A stretch of 64,000 bases of DNA from Semisulcospira habei (GCA_036245525.1 BTPG01000005.1:180397198-180461197); one strand, 5' to 3'. Shown: positions 52,264-62,865, numbered from the stretch's first letter. Program-made: numbers and translations. Notes: generated by a model from the letters alone, not told the origin.

Positions 52264-53010
52264 ATGAGACCAAGCGGACGGCGAAAGCGGAAGCCTTTAT
52301 CATCTACCACACCGGAAAACACTATGGCCAACTACGAAGCCAACGAGGCTTCAACCACCCAACTGCCAAGCGCCTTCGACGCCCTACTACAAGACAACGA
52401 ATCGGGAGAAATGCCATCTAAGGACACCTTAAAAGAAGCTTTGGCAACTTGGAGGGATGTCACCACAGCGAAGGAAACCTTGGAGATCTACATGGCACAC
52501 GGCGACCTTCCACCTTATCTTCCGCCGAAGAACATCAACTTGCGAGTTGGGGGAACAGCAGGCCGAGCCAAAGAAATCATGGCAGAGATTAACAAAATAG
52601 CTGCGACACACGTCGAAAAAATGGCAGAGGAGATTGCGACCTACCTCACCGAGCGACAGAAAGCAGAGAATGCAAGAATCAGCCACCTACTCCAGAAAGC
52701 GAGCTCTTCCCTCAGCGGCCAAATCAAAGACGACACTCTGACGGCGGCGAAAATGGCAGCGCATGAAGCCCAAGCAGCGATCAAAAAACAAGGCGACAGA
52801 GTTAGGCAGCAGTTTGCCAACTTTCTGAAAGAAGAGACCGACGATGGAGACAACGAGAGACCTACGACCAGAGCGGCACCGAGAATGGCACCCCCACCAA
52901 GTAGACGACCACGAGAAGAGACCAGGCCGGAGAGACGCAGGCCATACGACAACCAGCCTTACTCCGTTTCCCGCCGCCCTCACCCACAAGGACGACAAAG
53001 GCGTCCTTAG
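52264..53010 (+). CDS. Putative ORF1 of the Penelope-like element (248 residues)
   Basis: Intact frame from ATG 52264 (an internal Met at 52324 is also possible) to TAG. It has an acidic/polar N-terminus, a largely helical middle rich in Ala/Lys/Glu (AKEIMAEINKIAATHVEKMA, AKMAAHEAQAAIKKQGD) that looks coiled-coil, and a C-tail very rich in Arg/Pro (PPPSRRPREETRPERRR). An RNA-binding, gag/ORF1-like role is plausible from the basic tail. No family recognised. It could also belong to an unrelated inserted element. Confidence 0.5.
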   Translation: MRPSGRRKRKPLSSTTPENTMANYEANEASTTQLPSAFDALLQDNESGEMPSKDTLKEALATWRDVTTAKETLEIYMAHGDLPPYLPPKNINLRVGGTAGRAKEIMAEINKIAATHVEKMAEEIATYLTERQKAENARISHLLQKASSSLSGQIKDDTLTAAKMAAHEAQAAIKKQGDRVRQQFANFLKEETDDGDNERPTTRAAPRMAPPPSRRPREETRPERRRPYDNQPYSVSRRPHPQGRQRRP

Positions 53011-54627
53011 ATGCCCTATTACGTCGCATCTTTAGGTCCTTTTCAGGGCCATCAGTCCTCCAAAGAAGGGACTGGCTTCTTCTCTTTTCTGGTCTTGGCT
53101 CCTAAGTCCCAAGGGGACACGCATCCAACCATACCCCCACACCTCCCACAACTAGACACTTTTCGACGTATTGGAAGACTTGACCCTAGTCAAACAACAC
53201 CAGGACAGGAAAAAAGGATAAAACGGATCGAAGCACAACACCCACAACCAAACACCTTAAGTCATCCCTACGGGGTACGAAACGACTAACGACAACCTAA
53301 ACGATACGTCACCATCAACAACTAGACCGACGAACATGACAGACCACGCATTCGAACATTTGTCCAGTCTCTCACACATGTGTAAAGACACACCAGACAA
53401 AAGTAAATAAGCATACCCTAAAACGACGAAAAAGGAAAGGGACAAACTTTAATAAAATGGAACAGAACTGTCTACGAACGGAAGCTGCACGAGCTTCGAC
53501 ACCACGTAACTCCAAGAACAAAACAACAAGGTAACAAGGTACAGGAGGATGCTTCGGCTACTAGGACAATAACACGGGACACACCGGATACAACAAAACA
53601 CAGAGGTAATTGGACAAGGGAGGAGACCACAAACACACACCGACCATCGACAATGAGGGTATAGGGGTTTCACCGACTACCTCGACCGAAACGCTGAAAT
53701 GATACATAACACAGAGCCAAAAAGACACCAGAATGCAGGGCGTGGAGTAATGGCACACACCGACCACCAAAACTCATCAAGCAAAACCAGATTCTCTACC
53801 GATTAAGAGGAATACAGGGAGTAATCGAAACGATTTCCCACACACCCGTGAGGAAACGGCCCACATAGGCACTTTTAGGTCTGTGACTTAGGGTACAACA
53901 ATTGGACCGCTCACACACCCCACGGCACAAACAGCGAGCGACACCACACAGACGACAGCCGACCATTAGGATTCGACCACGCGTCACCGACGCGCGCGCT
54001 GCGCCGTCAAGCCGCCTACCCGCACCCGATAAAGCCACAGACGGAACGGAACCACAAAGCCGACTACAGCTGCCAGCCCCACTCGACAAGAAACAACCAA
54101 GCAACCGGAGCCCAGGACTTCAAATCAACGGAAGACCACAAGCAAGAAGGAACTCGTCGACTTTTCTCCCACACCTATAATAGGGTGGTTGAGACTCACC
54201 CTCCCACACCTATAATAGGGTGGTTGAGACCCACACCTGATAAAGGGTGGATGAAACAAGAAACAACCAAGCAAGCAAGGCCCAAGACTCCAAATCAACA
54301 GGAAAACCACAAGCAAGAAGGAACTCTTCGACTATTCTCCCACACCTATAATAGGGTGGTTGAGACCCGCCCTCCCACACCTATAATAGGGTGGTTGAGA
54401 CCCACTCCCACACCTATAATAGGGTGGTTGAGACCGACTCCCACACCTATAATAGGGTGGTTGAGACCCACTCCCCACACGCATTTAAGGGCAGTCGGAA
54501 CCCCCATCTCTCACCACACCGAATTGAGAAACTTGTCCCCAAACACATTTTTCAGCTTGGGCGAGTAAAGGGTTTAAAAGCTAACCAACTTTCACTACCC
54601 GGCTAAGGACCATTGGATTGAGCACTC
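53011..54627 (+). other. Leader between ORF1 and RT with tandem repeats
   Basis: No supported gene. From about 54092 a block with AAGAAACAACCAAGCAA, CCACAAGCAAGAAGGAACTC and CACACCTATAATAGGGTGG is partly duplicated. The last unit (CTCCCACACCTATAATAGGG plus TGGTTGAGACC) is repeated six times between 54170 and 54475, and each unit can form a small hairpin (CCACACC / GGGTGG). Confidence 0.6.
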
Positions 54628-54948
54628 ATGGCGAGGCATTTTAACAGGAGGCACAAGAAAGCGAAGGCGCAACGACACAAATACAGACAAAACGGTGGTC
54701 ACACCAACACAGCAACTCTCAAGGAGAAGACAAAGGAAGCAAGAAAATTTATTCGGAACTTCTCCAAACACAAACTCACGGACCCGGAAATTCGAGCGCT
54801 GGGAAAAGGACTGAAATTTATTCCAGTCCCAAACGAGCCAAGAACGAAATCATATCAGCATTTGACGAACTCACCCGTAAAATACGCTGCAAATACCATT
54901 TTCAGAATCAGGACAAATCTGAGCGGATTCCACACCCACTACAGTTTA
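54628..54948 (+). pseudogene. PLE reverse transcriptase, N-terminal part
   Basis: From ATG 54628: a basic N-terminus, then NFSKHKLTDPEIRALGKGLK and FIPVPNEP. The 'LS...LT..E..lLgkGLkF.P.P' block opens the RT region of Penelope-like elements. After residue 107 the frame runs into the solo LTR, so the protein is interrupted. It resumes after 56084. Confidence 0.75.
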
Positions 54949-55145
54949 TGTTACACTATAAGTGTATACGACCAATATCACGGTCGGGTAATTTTATAAT
55001 TTCCCTTGATATGAAAATAACGAGGGTATAATTAGTACCACGGGCTCACGTGGAGTTGACAAGTGGCCGGCCCTACTAAGCTGGGACTAATGAATAAATA
55101 ATGAGCCCTCGTTAGTAGTGAGGAACACAGACTCCTGCTGACAAA

Positions 55146-55700
55146 GAATAATTATGAGAGTCAGTAATAGGTTACTGGTCAGCTAAGATCAGAGGACGCT
55201 GGCCACCATAATAGATGTGGAATAATTAGGAGAGACAGTAATGGGTCCCTGGTCAGCTAAGATCAGAGGACGCTGGCCACCATAATAGATGTGAAATAAT
55301 TAGGAGAGACAGTAATGGGTCCCTGGTCAGCTAAGATCAGAGGACGCTGGCCACCATAATAGATGTGGAATAATTATGAGAGACAGTAATGGGTTCCTTT
55401 GATAGCTAGGATCAGAGGACGCTGGCCACCATAATAGATGTGGAATAATTAGGAGAGACAGTAATGAGTTCCTTTGATAGCTAGGATCAGAGGACGCTGA
55501 CCAGCATAATAGATGTGGAATAATTATGAGAGACAGTAATGGGTCCCTGGTCAGCTAGGATCAGAGGGCGCTATCCACCAGAGCAGATGGGGGATAGATT
55601 ATGGGCGACAGTAATAGCTCCTTTGACAGATAGGGTCAGGGGACGCTGGCCACCATGATAGATGTGGAATAATATGGGTGACAGTAATAGCCCTTTGACT
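55146..55700 (+). repeat. 74-bp tandem repeats in U3 of the solo LTR
   Basis: About 7-8 units containing GGAATAATTAGGAGAGACAG, GTCAGCTAAGATCAGAGGAC and CTGGCCACCATAATAGATG. Repeats in U3 often act as enhancer units. The last two are diverged. Confidence 0.9.
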
Positions 55701-55738
55701 GGTTGAGACAAAGGGGCGATGCCCTCGGCCAGAACGGG

Positions 55739-55747
55739 TATATATAT
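55739..55747 (+). promoter_or_regulatory. TATA box of the solo LTR
   Basis: TATATATAT just downstream of the U3 repeats, about 260 bases before AATAAA. Confidence 0.6.
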
Positions 55748-56000
55748 TGGGGGTAAACACCAGAACGGGAGAGCTCACAACGAAGAAAACGAGATAGAGA
55801 GAGAGCTCGCACAATGACCAGAACGAGAGAGCTCACAACGAAGGGAACGAGATAGATAGAGAGTACACAACGAAGAGAGTGAGATAGATAGATAGAGGGA
55901 GCTGAGAAGCGAGAGACCGAGCTCCGGTATTTTCGCCATTTTAGTATGCCATGCTAGTAGGTTGGTTGTGCCCAACCTATTAGACCCACGATGACCAAGA

Positions 56001-56006
56001 AATAAA
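56001..56006 (+). terminator. Polyadenylation signal of the solo LTR
   Basis: AATAAA followed by a short T/G-rich stretch, 77 bases before the LTR end. Confidence 0.65.
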
Positions 56007-56083
56007 AGACTCTTCTGGAAACACTCTTGTCTGGCTGCGTCTTCCATCTACAACACCTTGCGTGTGGCTGCGGTAGTGTAACA

Positions 56084-57782
56084 TTTAGCTCAGGGTACAC
56101 CCCACAAAGGGCAAACGGTCCAATTGAACAATACATCAGCAACACAAAGGAAGAATTAACGCATGTCAAGCACACGAAGCAATTTCACGAGAGAGGAACG
56201 TGAAGCACTCAAGGCACTCAAAAATAATACGGACATCGCTTTAAAAAAAGCCGACAAAAACGGCACAATCGTACTCCTCAACAGAGACGATTACATCAGG
56301 GAGGGTTTGAGACAACTGGAGGACGGAATACACTACGAGAAAACAGATGCGGCAAACACAGAGGCCATCATAGCCGAAATCCTCAACACATCTGAGACAC
56401 TATACAGAACTAAGAAGATAGACAAACAAACCTACAAGTTCCTACGACAAACGGAAACCTACAAAAACACAGCCTCCTTCTACCTACTTCCCAAAATCCA
56501 CAAACACCCAACAGAGGTGTTGGATGACATGGAGAAAAATGGAATGCAAGGGAGAATTATAGCGGGTCGCCCAATCGTGGCACAGTCAGCAAGCCCGACT
56601 ATAGCTATAGCGAAATTTGTGGATCTCCACCTACTACCGTTCGTACAAAAACAACCTACATACATCAGAGACACACCGGCGTTCATCAATAAAATTGAAC
56701 AAACAAGGATCCCCCGAGAAACTAAGCTAGTATGCTATGACGTCACATCGATGTACAGTAACATGGAATTCCACGAATTGCTGGAGGCAGTGAACCAAAC
56801 AGTCCCGGACATAGTTGAAACACCACCTATGCCACCGATTGAAAAACACCACCTCCTCAGATTCCTGGAGATTATCCTCACGAACAACGTCTTCACCTTC
56901 AATGGACAGCTCTACCGACAAATTATCGGCGCCCCGATGGGCTCTAAAGTTTCACCGGAAGCCTGCGACATCAATATGGGCATAATACTGAACAATATCA
57001 TCAACCTTTTTGAGGAGAGAGAGAAAATCATTTGGAACGGAAGATACAGAGATGACGGCTTCCAAATGTGGAATGCGGACAATGACACCATCAACAGGTT
57101 TTTTAACCTCGCCAACTCCTATCACCCACTCCTGAAATTCACATACACAATCGAAGACCATACAGCTACCTTCCTGGACACTCAAGTTTACAAGGGAGAG
57201 CGTTTTGAGCGTGAAGGAATACTGGACATCAAAACATACAGAAAACCGACAGAAACTTATCAATACCTACAAAGGGATTCAGCTCACCCTCAACACGTCT
57301 TCAAAGCTCTGATTCGGGGGGAAACAACAAGATATATGAGGACTAACAGCAACAGAACAGACCTACACGAACAGATCCATCTGTTCCACGACAAAATGAC
57401 GGACCGGGGATACAAACAGACGGAACGGGGATACAAACAGACGGAACTCACGCAAGAAACGGACACAGTACTCGCGAAAGACAGAAAACAACTCCTAGCG
57501 GAAAGACCGAAGAAAGCAGGAAAAACACCTCTGGTCATGGTCACCCCATACTACCCCAGTATCAAGCACATACAAAGGAAAATTCAAACACACTGGCACC
57601 ACATGACGAGAGACCCAGAGTGTAAAACACTCTTCCCCAATCCACCGCTGATCGCCTATAAGCGACATAAAAACATAAAGGACTTGATTATATCAGCGAA
57701 ACTCAACACAAAGAGAGACACAGCCGTGTCAGCCACGGACATAAACAAAACACTAGAAGACGACGCCGCAAACAACAACTAA
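56084..57782 (+). pseudogene. PLE reverse transcriptase, main part
   Basis: The long open frame starts at ATG 56163 (539 residues). Just upstream the homologous reading lies in another frame (PIEQYISNTKEELTHVKH), so a 1-2 base frameshift sits near 56150-56180. Motifs: ADKNGTIVLLNRDDYIREGL, FYLLPKIHKHP, RIIAGRPIVAQSASPTIAIA, VCYDVTSMYSNMEF, FNGQLYRQIIGAPMGSKVSP, RYRDDGF (the catalytic YxDD), ATFLDTQVY, YRKPTETYQYL and PPLIAYKRHKNIKDLIISAK. These are the RT blocks of Penelope-like elements. A 7-residue tandem duplication (RGYKQTE twice) is present. The frame stops about 20 residues after 'NIKDLII', where other animal PLEs have a GIY-YIG endonuclease. None is visible here or upstream. Confidence 0.85.
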
Positions 57783-58454
57783 CCACCACGGCAACAACGG
57801 CCCTCCAAGCAAGGATTAGAAACCATCGACCCTAAACAGAGCACCCCATCCACCAACCAAAGACAAAGCTCATCACGTTTAATCCCCCTTCACACTCTCG
57901 CTCTCAGCTCAACGACAGGGAAACCAACCACACACACAGCATGAAGCTCAAACCCCGTAGGGGACTCTCAGCCATCCACCCCAACTAGGGTAAGAAAAGG
58001 ATGTAAGAAGCATACAGTACTCCACGTAATCCAGTTTGCCCCATGGACCCAACGAGAATCAGACCCGCTGCCACGAAGAAAGCAAGCAACATTACGCCTA
58101 ATTCCCCACAGACAGCCCGGAGCAACGATACAAGCTTATCTCCTCTCCCCGCGTCAGCCCTAAAGACAACGAGACGGAGGAAAAGAAAGCGGTTTAACCC
58201 ACGACCATACTCCAACGGGACGATCAAGCCGGATTAACAAGGATCTACTACCGCGTCAAAGAAAAAACGGCCACATTTCACAACCAACAACTGCCCGTCA
58301 CCCTAAACTCATCGGACCAGGAAAACTACGTAACCCTTAAGCACAGCCCACTACACTGCCCAATCCGCGATTCCTCTTCTACACACCCCACCAGACTTCA
58401 AGAGACAGAATCCCACGAACGGATAAGGAGAAACACGTAGGTTAACTCCAACAT

Positions 58455-58545
58455 CACGACACTAACAACGCACCCACCAACTTAAACGACAACCCTCTAC
58501 GACATCAACAACGCACCCACCCACTTAAACGACAGCCCTCTACAA
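58455..58545 (+). repeat. 45-bp tandem duplication
   Basis: CAACGCACCCACC followed by ACTTAAACGACA and CCCTCTAC occurs twice. Confidence 0.7.
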
Positions 58546-58554
58546 CAATAGGCC

Positions 58555-58694
58555 GGTTCCCTGACGAGTATATCGGAGCCTGTAGTCACAGACTACGAAT
58601 ACCGATCGAAACGCCTCCCGAGTGCTTCACATAACACAACGCATGCGACAGCAGCGACCACCAACAACTCGGAGAATAAACAGGCGTCGGGACC
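58555..58694 (+). ncRNA. Candidate type I hammerhead ribozyme
   Basis: CTGACGA (58561-58567, fits CUGANGA), GAAA (58608-58611) and the cleavage triplet GTC (58686-58688) are all present. Stem I: GGTTCC (58555-58560) pairs with GGGACC (58689-58694), one G-U. Stem II: G/C closing pair, a 3-base bulge, ATCGG/CCGAT, then an inner hairpin GTAGTC-ACA-GACTAC. Stem III: A-U plus CGCC (58612) with GGCG (58683). Loop III is long (67 nt, with its own stem TCC-GAGT/ACTCGGA). Predicted cut after 58688. PLEs are known to carry hammerheads in their terminal repeats. The 3-base bulge and long loop III are atypical. Confidence 0.5.
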
Positions 58695-58737
58695 AGAGTG
58701 ACAGGATGCATACCTGGGTGGGACCGGTCTTGCTTTC

Positions 58738-58860
58738 TTACCACAAGCCCTATAGAATCTTCGTTCGCGAAGTCAAGCCAAGAGAGAATAATATTAATAA
58801 TAATTATTATAATTCGTGGTATTTTTATGGCGCCGTGATTAGTACAATACATCTCCAACC
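58738..58860 (+). mobile_element. LINE 3' UTR fragment with (AAT)n
   Basis: ACAAGCCCTATAGAATCTTC to AAGTCAAGCCAAGAGA matches the 3' UTR of the LINE at 43.0-43.6 kb. An AT-rich triplet tail follows. The 5' boundary is uncertain. Confidence 0.65.
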
Positions 58861-58985
58861 CCTTCACTGCCGAGAAAAAGTGAACGCGATCAAAGGTTGT
58901 GTCAGAATAGCTTGACGCCTGTCGGCACCAAGCTATTCTGACACCACCCTTCAACTATCATGGACGATCTGTCTCCAGAGCTGAG
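58856..58985 (+). mobile_element. Chimeric TTAA-type hairpin (family D end, family A core)
   Basis: ACCCCTTCACTGCCGAG (family D left end) leads into a GTGTCAGAATAGCTTGACGCC hairpin (family A/C core). This suggests the families recombine or share a parent. Confidence 0.5.
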
Positions 58986-59425
58986 ACGCGAACCTCAACA
59001 TTTACATCTGCGTTCTAACTGCCTCAGGCCGAGCAGACCCGTTTGTTTTCGATCATTCGAGGAGAGCGATAGCCGAGAGCGATTTTTGACCAAAAAACGT
59101 GGTTACTTCGCTAGTGATAATCCTTAGGAACATCAGTCATAGGTCTGTCCTTTGTTAAATTGCTGAATGTAAGATACCATAGGACCAGCAATAGGCGCGG
59201 ACCTTCGCGAGTACACGTGAACACAGTAGTAAGATGTGTTGGTTTCCATGAGCGGCCACTTCCTGGGGTGCGGAAGCTCATGCAGATCTACACCTCCTAC
59301 AAATCGGCAGTATTTTGGAGGTGCATGTTCTGCTGGCAACGTTGCCTTTGTAGTGAGTATTGTGACTGCTTTACTACTAAGGAATCTGGATAGTGTAAAA
59401 GAAGCCAAGAAGCGCGTGCGTGTAC

Positions 59426-59925
59426 NNNNNNNNNNNNNNNNNNNNNNNNNNNNNNNNNNNNNNNNNNNNNNNNNNNNNNNNNNNNNNNNNNNNNNNNNNN
59501 NNNNNNNNNNNNNNNNNNNNNNNNNNNNNNNNNNNNNNNNNNNNNNNNNNNNNNNNNNNNNNNNNNNNNNNNNNNNNNNNNNNNNNNNNNNNNNNNNNNN
59601 NNNNNNNNNNNNNNNNNNNNNNNNNNNNNNNNNNNNNNNNNNNNNNNNNNNNNNNNNNNNNNNNNNNNNNNNNNNNNNNNNNNNNNNNNNNNNNNNNNNN
59701 NNNNNNNNNNNNNNNNNNNNNNNNNNNNNNNNNNNNNNNNNNNNNNNNNNNNNNNNNNNNNNNNNNNNNNNNNNNNNNNNNNNNNNNNNNNNNNNNNNNN
59801 NNNNNNNNNNNNNNNNNNNNNNNNNNNNNNNNNNNNNNNNNNNNNNNNNNNNNNNNNNNNNNNNNNNNNNNNNNNNNNNNNNNNNNNNNNNNNNNNNNNN
59901 NNNNNNNNNNNNNNNNNNNNNNNNN
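59426..59925. other. Assembly gap (500 N)
   Basis: Exactly 500 N. Frames across it are artefacts. Confidence 0.98.
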
Positions 59926-60117
59926 ACTGAGTATACAACACGCTGACTTATGGAATTGAGACTAAAGCTGAGCCCGATGTCATACCGCGACTAAGGGCTG
60001 GCAACGGAGAGCACGAGGGAAATCACTGATTTTTGGATTACTGTTCAGTTCAGTGACATTTTGCGGACGCAGAAGCAAATTAATTTTCAAGGGAAAAAAA
60101 CAACAACAAACAAACAA

Positions 60118-60208
60118 CCCCCCCCCCCCCCACAAACAAACAAAAATCCCCAAATAAACAAAACAAACAACAAACCAAACAACACATACACTGTGACACT
60201 CCACACAC

Positions 60209-60244
<36 letters not shown>

Positions 60245-60258
60245 CACACACACACAAA
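60118..60258 (+). repeat. Poly-C, (AAAC)n and (CA)n low-complexity
   Basis: C run at about 60118-60130, AAAC-type repeats, then CA from 60205. Confidence 0.9.
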
Positions 60259-60546
60259 CCCACAACAACAACAACCCTAAAAAAAAACCCAACATAACAA
60301 ACACAAAAACTGATATACTCAGATTTCAAACGGTGCTTATTAATTTTTTTGAAAAGGTATAACATGCTCATGAATCATTACACTAATAATAATACTAATT
60401 GCTATTATTAAATTATTATCAGTTATAAATGGCATTGTGATATTGCTTTTTTAACAATAATAAATTAATATTTTTTATTTATTATTACTATTATACTATT
60501 ATTATAGCGATGATGGCACGGACAATTCTTTTTTTTTTTTTTTTTT

Positions 60547-61173
60547 AGGTTTTTGCACTCATTCATATCTGTTCTCCTCGACTTTCACGCATAGGTCTGC
60601 TGATGTACTGGCTAGAGTGAAGGACTTACAGTCGAGGCTGGATGATGTACTAGCTAGAGTGAAGGACTTACAGTCGAGGCTGGATGATGTACTGGCTATA
60701 ATAGAGTGAAGGACTTACAGTCGAGGCTGGATGGAGTGCCGACAGTGAAGAGAAAAGTTTCGGTCTTGATGGCGGTTAACATGATGTCCATCTCGTCCTG
60801 GGCGTTCGTCTCCTGCTCCTGGTGGATAGACGGAGATAGCGGCTCAAGCACTTCGTCGCACAGGGCAGGCATTCTAGCGAAACCAAGGACACGCAAGGGT
60901 GGTTCTGTGGGCAACCAGGGTAGGCTCCAGTATGCACGATTGTCCGGTGCCACGGCTAGTAGAGAAGATGATTCACTGAGCCCACAGTACAAGAATGATG
61001 CAATGGGAAAAAGCAGGGATATCAGTGCCAAAACTCCGCTCCAAGTCAGTGACAACTCAGTGATGCCGCAACAATCTGACGGCAAGCGGGGTACTTCCAA
61101 TTCACTAAATTTGGAGAAGATGAAATATAGTATGTCCTGGATGAATTTGCAGACAAGTCTCCCCGGATCGTGA
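60547..61173 (+). pseudogene. Coiled-coil repeat ORF, possibly an exon (frameshifted)
   Basis: A long T tract and AG at about 60546 resemble an acceptor. A 42-bp unit is repeated three times (60600-60732) and encodes LARVKDLQSRLDDV-type heptads. A 5-bp insertion (ATAAT near 60697) shifts the frame. The last unit continues into an open frame to 61173 with a hydrophobic stretch (VLMAVNMMSISSWAFV) and a Ser-rich tail. Family unknown. The opposite strand is also open, so coding status is doubtful. Confidence 0.35.
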
Positions 61174-61899
61174 TAGTGTCCAAAAAGCGATGAAGATCGA
61201 GTTGTTGCAATAATGACTGTCAGGTAAAGAAACACGGCTGCAATGAGTCAAGTTGGAATCAATGCTCGCGGCCTTTCAACTTTCTTTCAATGCAGAACTT
61301 GTAAGGCGTATGCATCTCTGATCCAAAACAAAGCTGTTATTAGCAGTGGCGTTGCAGCACGTTTGAAAACAAACTCGAATCTGAGAGCGGAAAGTGAGAG
61401 AGCGGCTTATTATGCGGGGCTGCTGAACGCGGAATATAATCAGCGGGCTCACTCGGCGGTCAGGTAAGGCCGCACGCGGGGCTGGCTGGCTCGCCGAGTC
61501 TGTCGCTCCGTGTATTGACGTCACGGGCGAAGCTTGGCGGCACGTTTGCAAGACCTTCAGTGTACCTTTTACATACATGAGATAAAGGTAGAACCGAACC
61601 CAGAGATCAAGAGAAAAGGGATGGGAGTACGTAGAGGGAAGACTTAAAAGATTTTTCGCTCTCTGCAAATGGACACTAATGTGGGGCACAGACCCTATAA
61701 ACAGACGGGTCAGTAAACCAAAGCCTACACAGTCATGACCGACTGCGGCGCCGCATGCCCCGATCGGTACTTTTGTGATTTGTTTCAGAAGCCGCCGCCT
61801 GTTCACACATTCTGACCATAGACCGAACTCCCCAATTTTTTTCGGCCCTCTGAAAGACTGTATTACAATTTCTGGATCAGTCGAGCATAGTATGGGCGC

Positions 61900-61983
61900 C
61901 ACTAAGCGGATATTCTGGCATCACCCTTGAACTATCATGCGGCTCGATCCGGCCGTGGCTTGTCGGGGCTAAATGAGTTAAAT
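61900..61983 (+). mobile_element. Right end of a family B MITE
   Basis: GGCATCACCCTTGAACTATC and GTCGGGGCTAAATGAGTTAA. The left half is missing. Confidence 0.5.
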
Positions 61984-62199
61984 CAGTAGACTACCTGTGA
62001 GTGCTTTAACCCCTTCACTGACAGTGATCGCAAGCTGTGATTCCGTCTTCTGAGATCCTTCAGTGTAAACCGTGAACCCGGCCCGAGCCCAAAGCCGGAA
62101 ACGTGTTCAGACTGAGTGGTCAGGTCTAACTGAAGAACTTAGAAACAGGGCCAGCGAGTCAGCATAAGACGTAAACACTGACTACACGACCACAGCCCC

Positions 62200-62722
62200 T
62201 ATAAAGTCAGTCCTGGTAAATCAAGGTGTCACAGAGGAGTCCGAAATAGCTCAGGCGGTTAAACGTCGGAGCAGGAGAGCGAAGGGAATCGCCGGGTCGT
62301 GGGTTCGAATCCCGTCCCGGCCCTGGTAGCTGGACTCACAATCCAGGGGAAAAAAACGGATTTGTTCAATAACATGTCCGTTGAAAGGTCCTGGTAAATA
62401 AAAATGGCACAGTTGGAGTGCGCCTGAGTTGATCAGTGTTCAGGTCGTAATCCATAGGCAATAGATTTCCCTGTACCCCATAACCCGCCCGTCAGGGCCC
62501 TCCATGATCACCTCGGTGCTGTGGACGTTAAACCCGAACTAACCAACCAAGGTGTCACAGTTGCAGTTCGCCTGAATTGATACGTCAGTGTTCACCTGAT
62601 CGCCTGTACTCTATTGGGCAACATATCATCCCGAGTGTCCCTGTCCCTATAACCCGCCCGGTGAGGCAGTCCATTCACTATCACTCCCGTTCCGTAGTGG
62701 ACGTTAAACCCCGAACTAACTA
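62200..62722 (+). mobile_element. Older tRNA-derived SINE copy, split
   Basis: TCCTGGTAAATCAAGGTGTCAC on the left and TTGCAGTTCGCCTGAATTGA ... GGACGTTAAACCCCGAACTA on the right are continuous in the related SINE at 31139. The younger SINE lies between them. Confidence 0.75.
62222..62560 (+). mobile_element. Younger tRNA-derived SINE with 13-bp target-site duplication
   Basis: CAAGGTGTCACAG occurs at 62222-62234 and 62548-62560. The element between has box A (TAGCTCAGGCGGTTAAACG), box B (GGTTCGAATCC) and the GGACGTTAAACCCGAACTA tail. Same family as 31139. Confidence 0.9.
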
Positions 62723-62767
62723 AGCACTTGAACCAACCACTGGACGCCCGACACAACTGACTACAGC

Positions 62768-62865
62768 CCCGGCAAGAGGCATAGATCCTCAGTTGCGGGG
62801 GCTCATGAGGATCTATGCCTCTTGCAGTTGTGTCGGCTTTTTTCTCGGCAGTGACTCAAGATGTT
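62768..62865 (+). mobile_element. Family D MITE, partial
   Basis: GCAAGAGGCATAGATCCTCA and complement with part of the left arm deleted, and TTTCTCGGCAGTGA on the right. Confidence 0.6.

Larger units (their letters stand above)
54949..56083 (+). mobile_element. Solo LTR (1,135 bp) with TTTA target-site duplication
   Basis: Starts TGTTACACTA and ends TAGTGTAACA, the canonical TG...CA inverted ends. TTTA flanks both sides (54945-54948 and 56084-56087). A TATA box (about 55739-55747), a downstream GAGAGCTCACAACGAAG repeat region and AATAAA at 56001 give a U3-R-U5 layout. No internal retrotransposon genes remain, so it is a recombination product. It interrupts the PLE RT. Confidence 0.9.
52020..58560 (+). 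mobile_element. Penelope-like element (PLE), disrupted
   Basis: Approximate span. It holds a putative ORF1 (52264-53010), a leader with tandem repeats (53.0-54.6 kb) and a PLE-type RT (54628-54948 joined across a solo LTR to 56084-57782). About 0.7 kb of 3' sequence follows, with a 45-bp tandem duplication at about 58455-58545 and a hammerhead-like fold at its downstream edge. Ends were not precisely located. The A/C-rich plus strand is uniform across the span and differs from the flanks, which supports a single element. Confidence 0.7.

Noticed and set aside
53011..54180. Small ORFs between ORF1 and the PLE RT (53011-53289, 53902-54180)
   Set aside because: Low-complexity Pro/Arg/Thr-rich readings of an A/C-rich leader; no domain and no conservation evidence.
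55146..55700. CRISPR-like array
   Set aside because: Units are tandem without unique spacers, lie in an LTR U3 and the genome is eukaryotic.
61243..61902. ORFs on both strands at 61.2-61.9 kb (one ends at CAG/GTAAGG)
   Set aside because: A donor-like end at 61466 is intriguing, but both strands are open and no domain or matching partner exon is visible.
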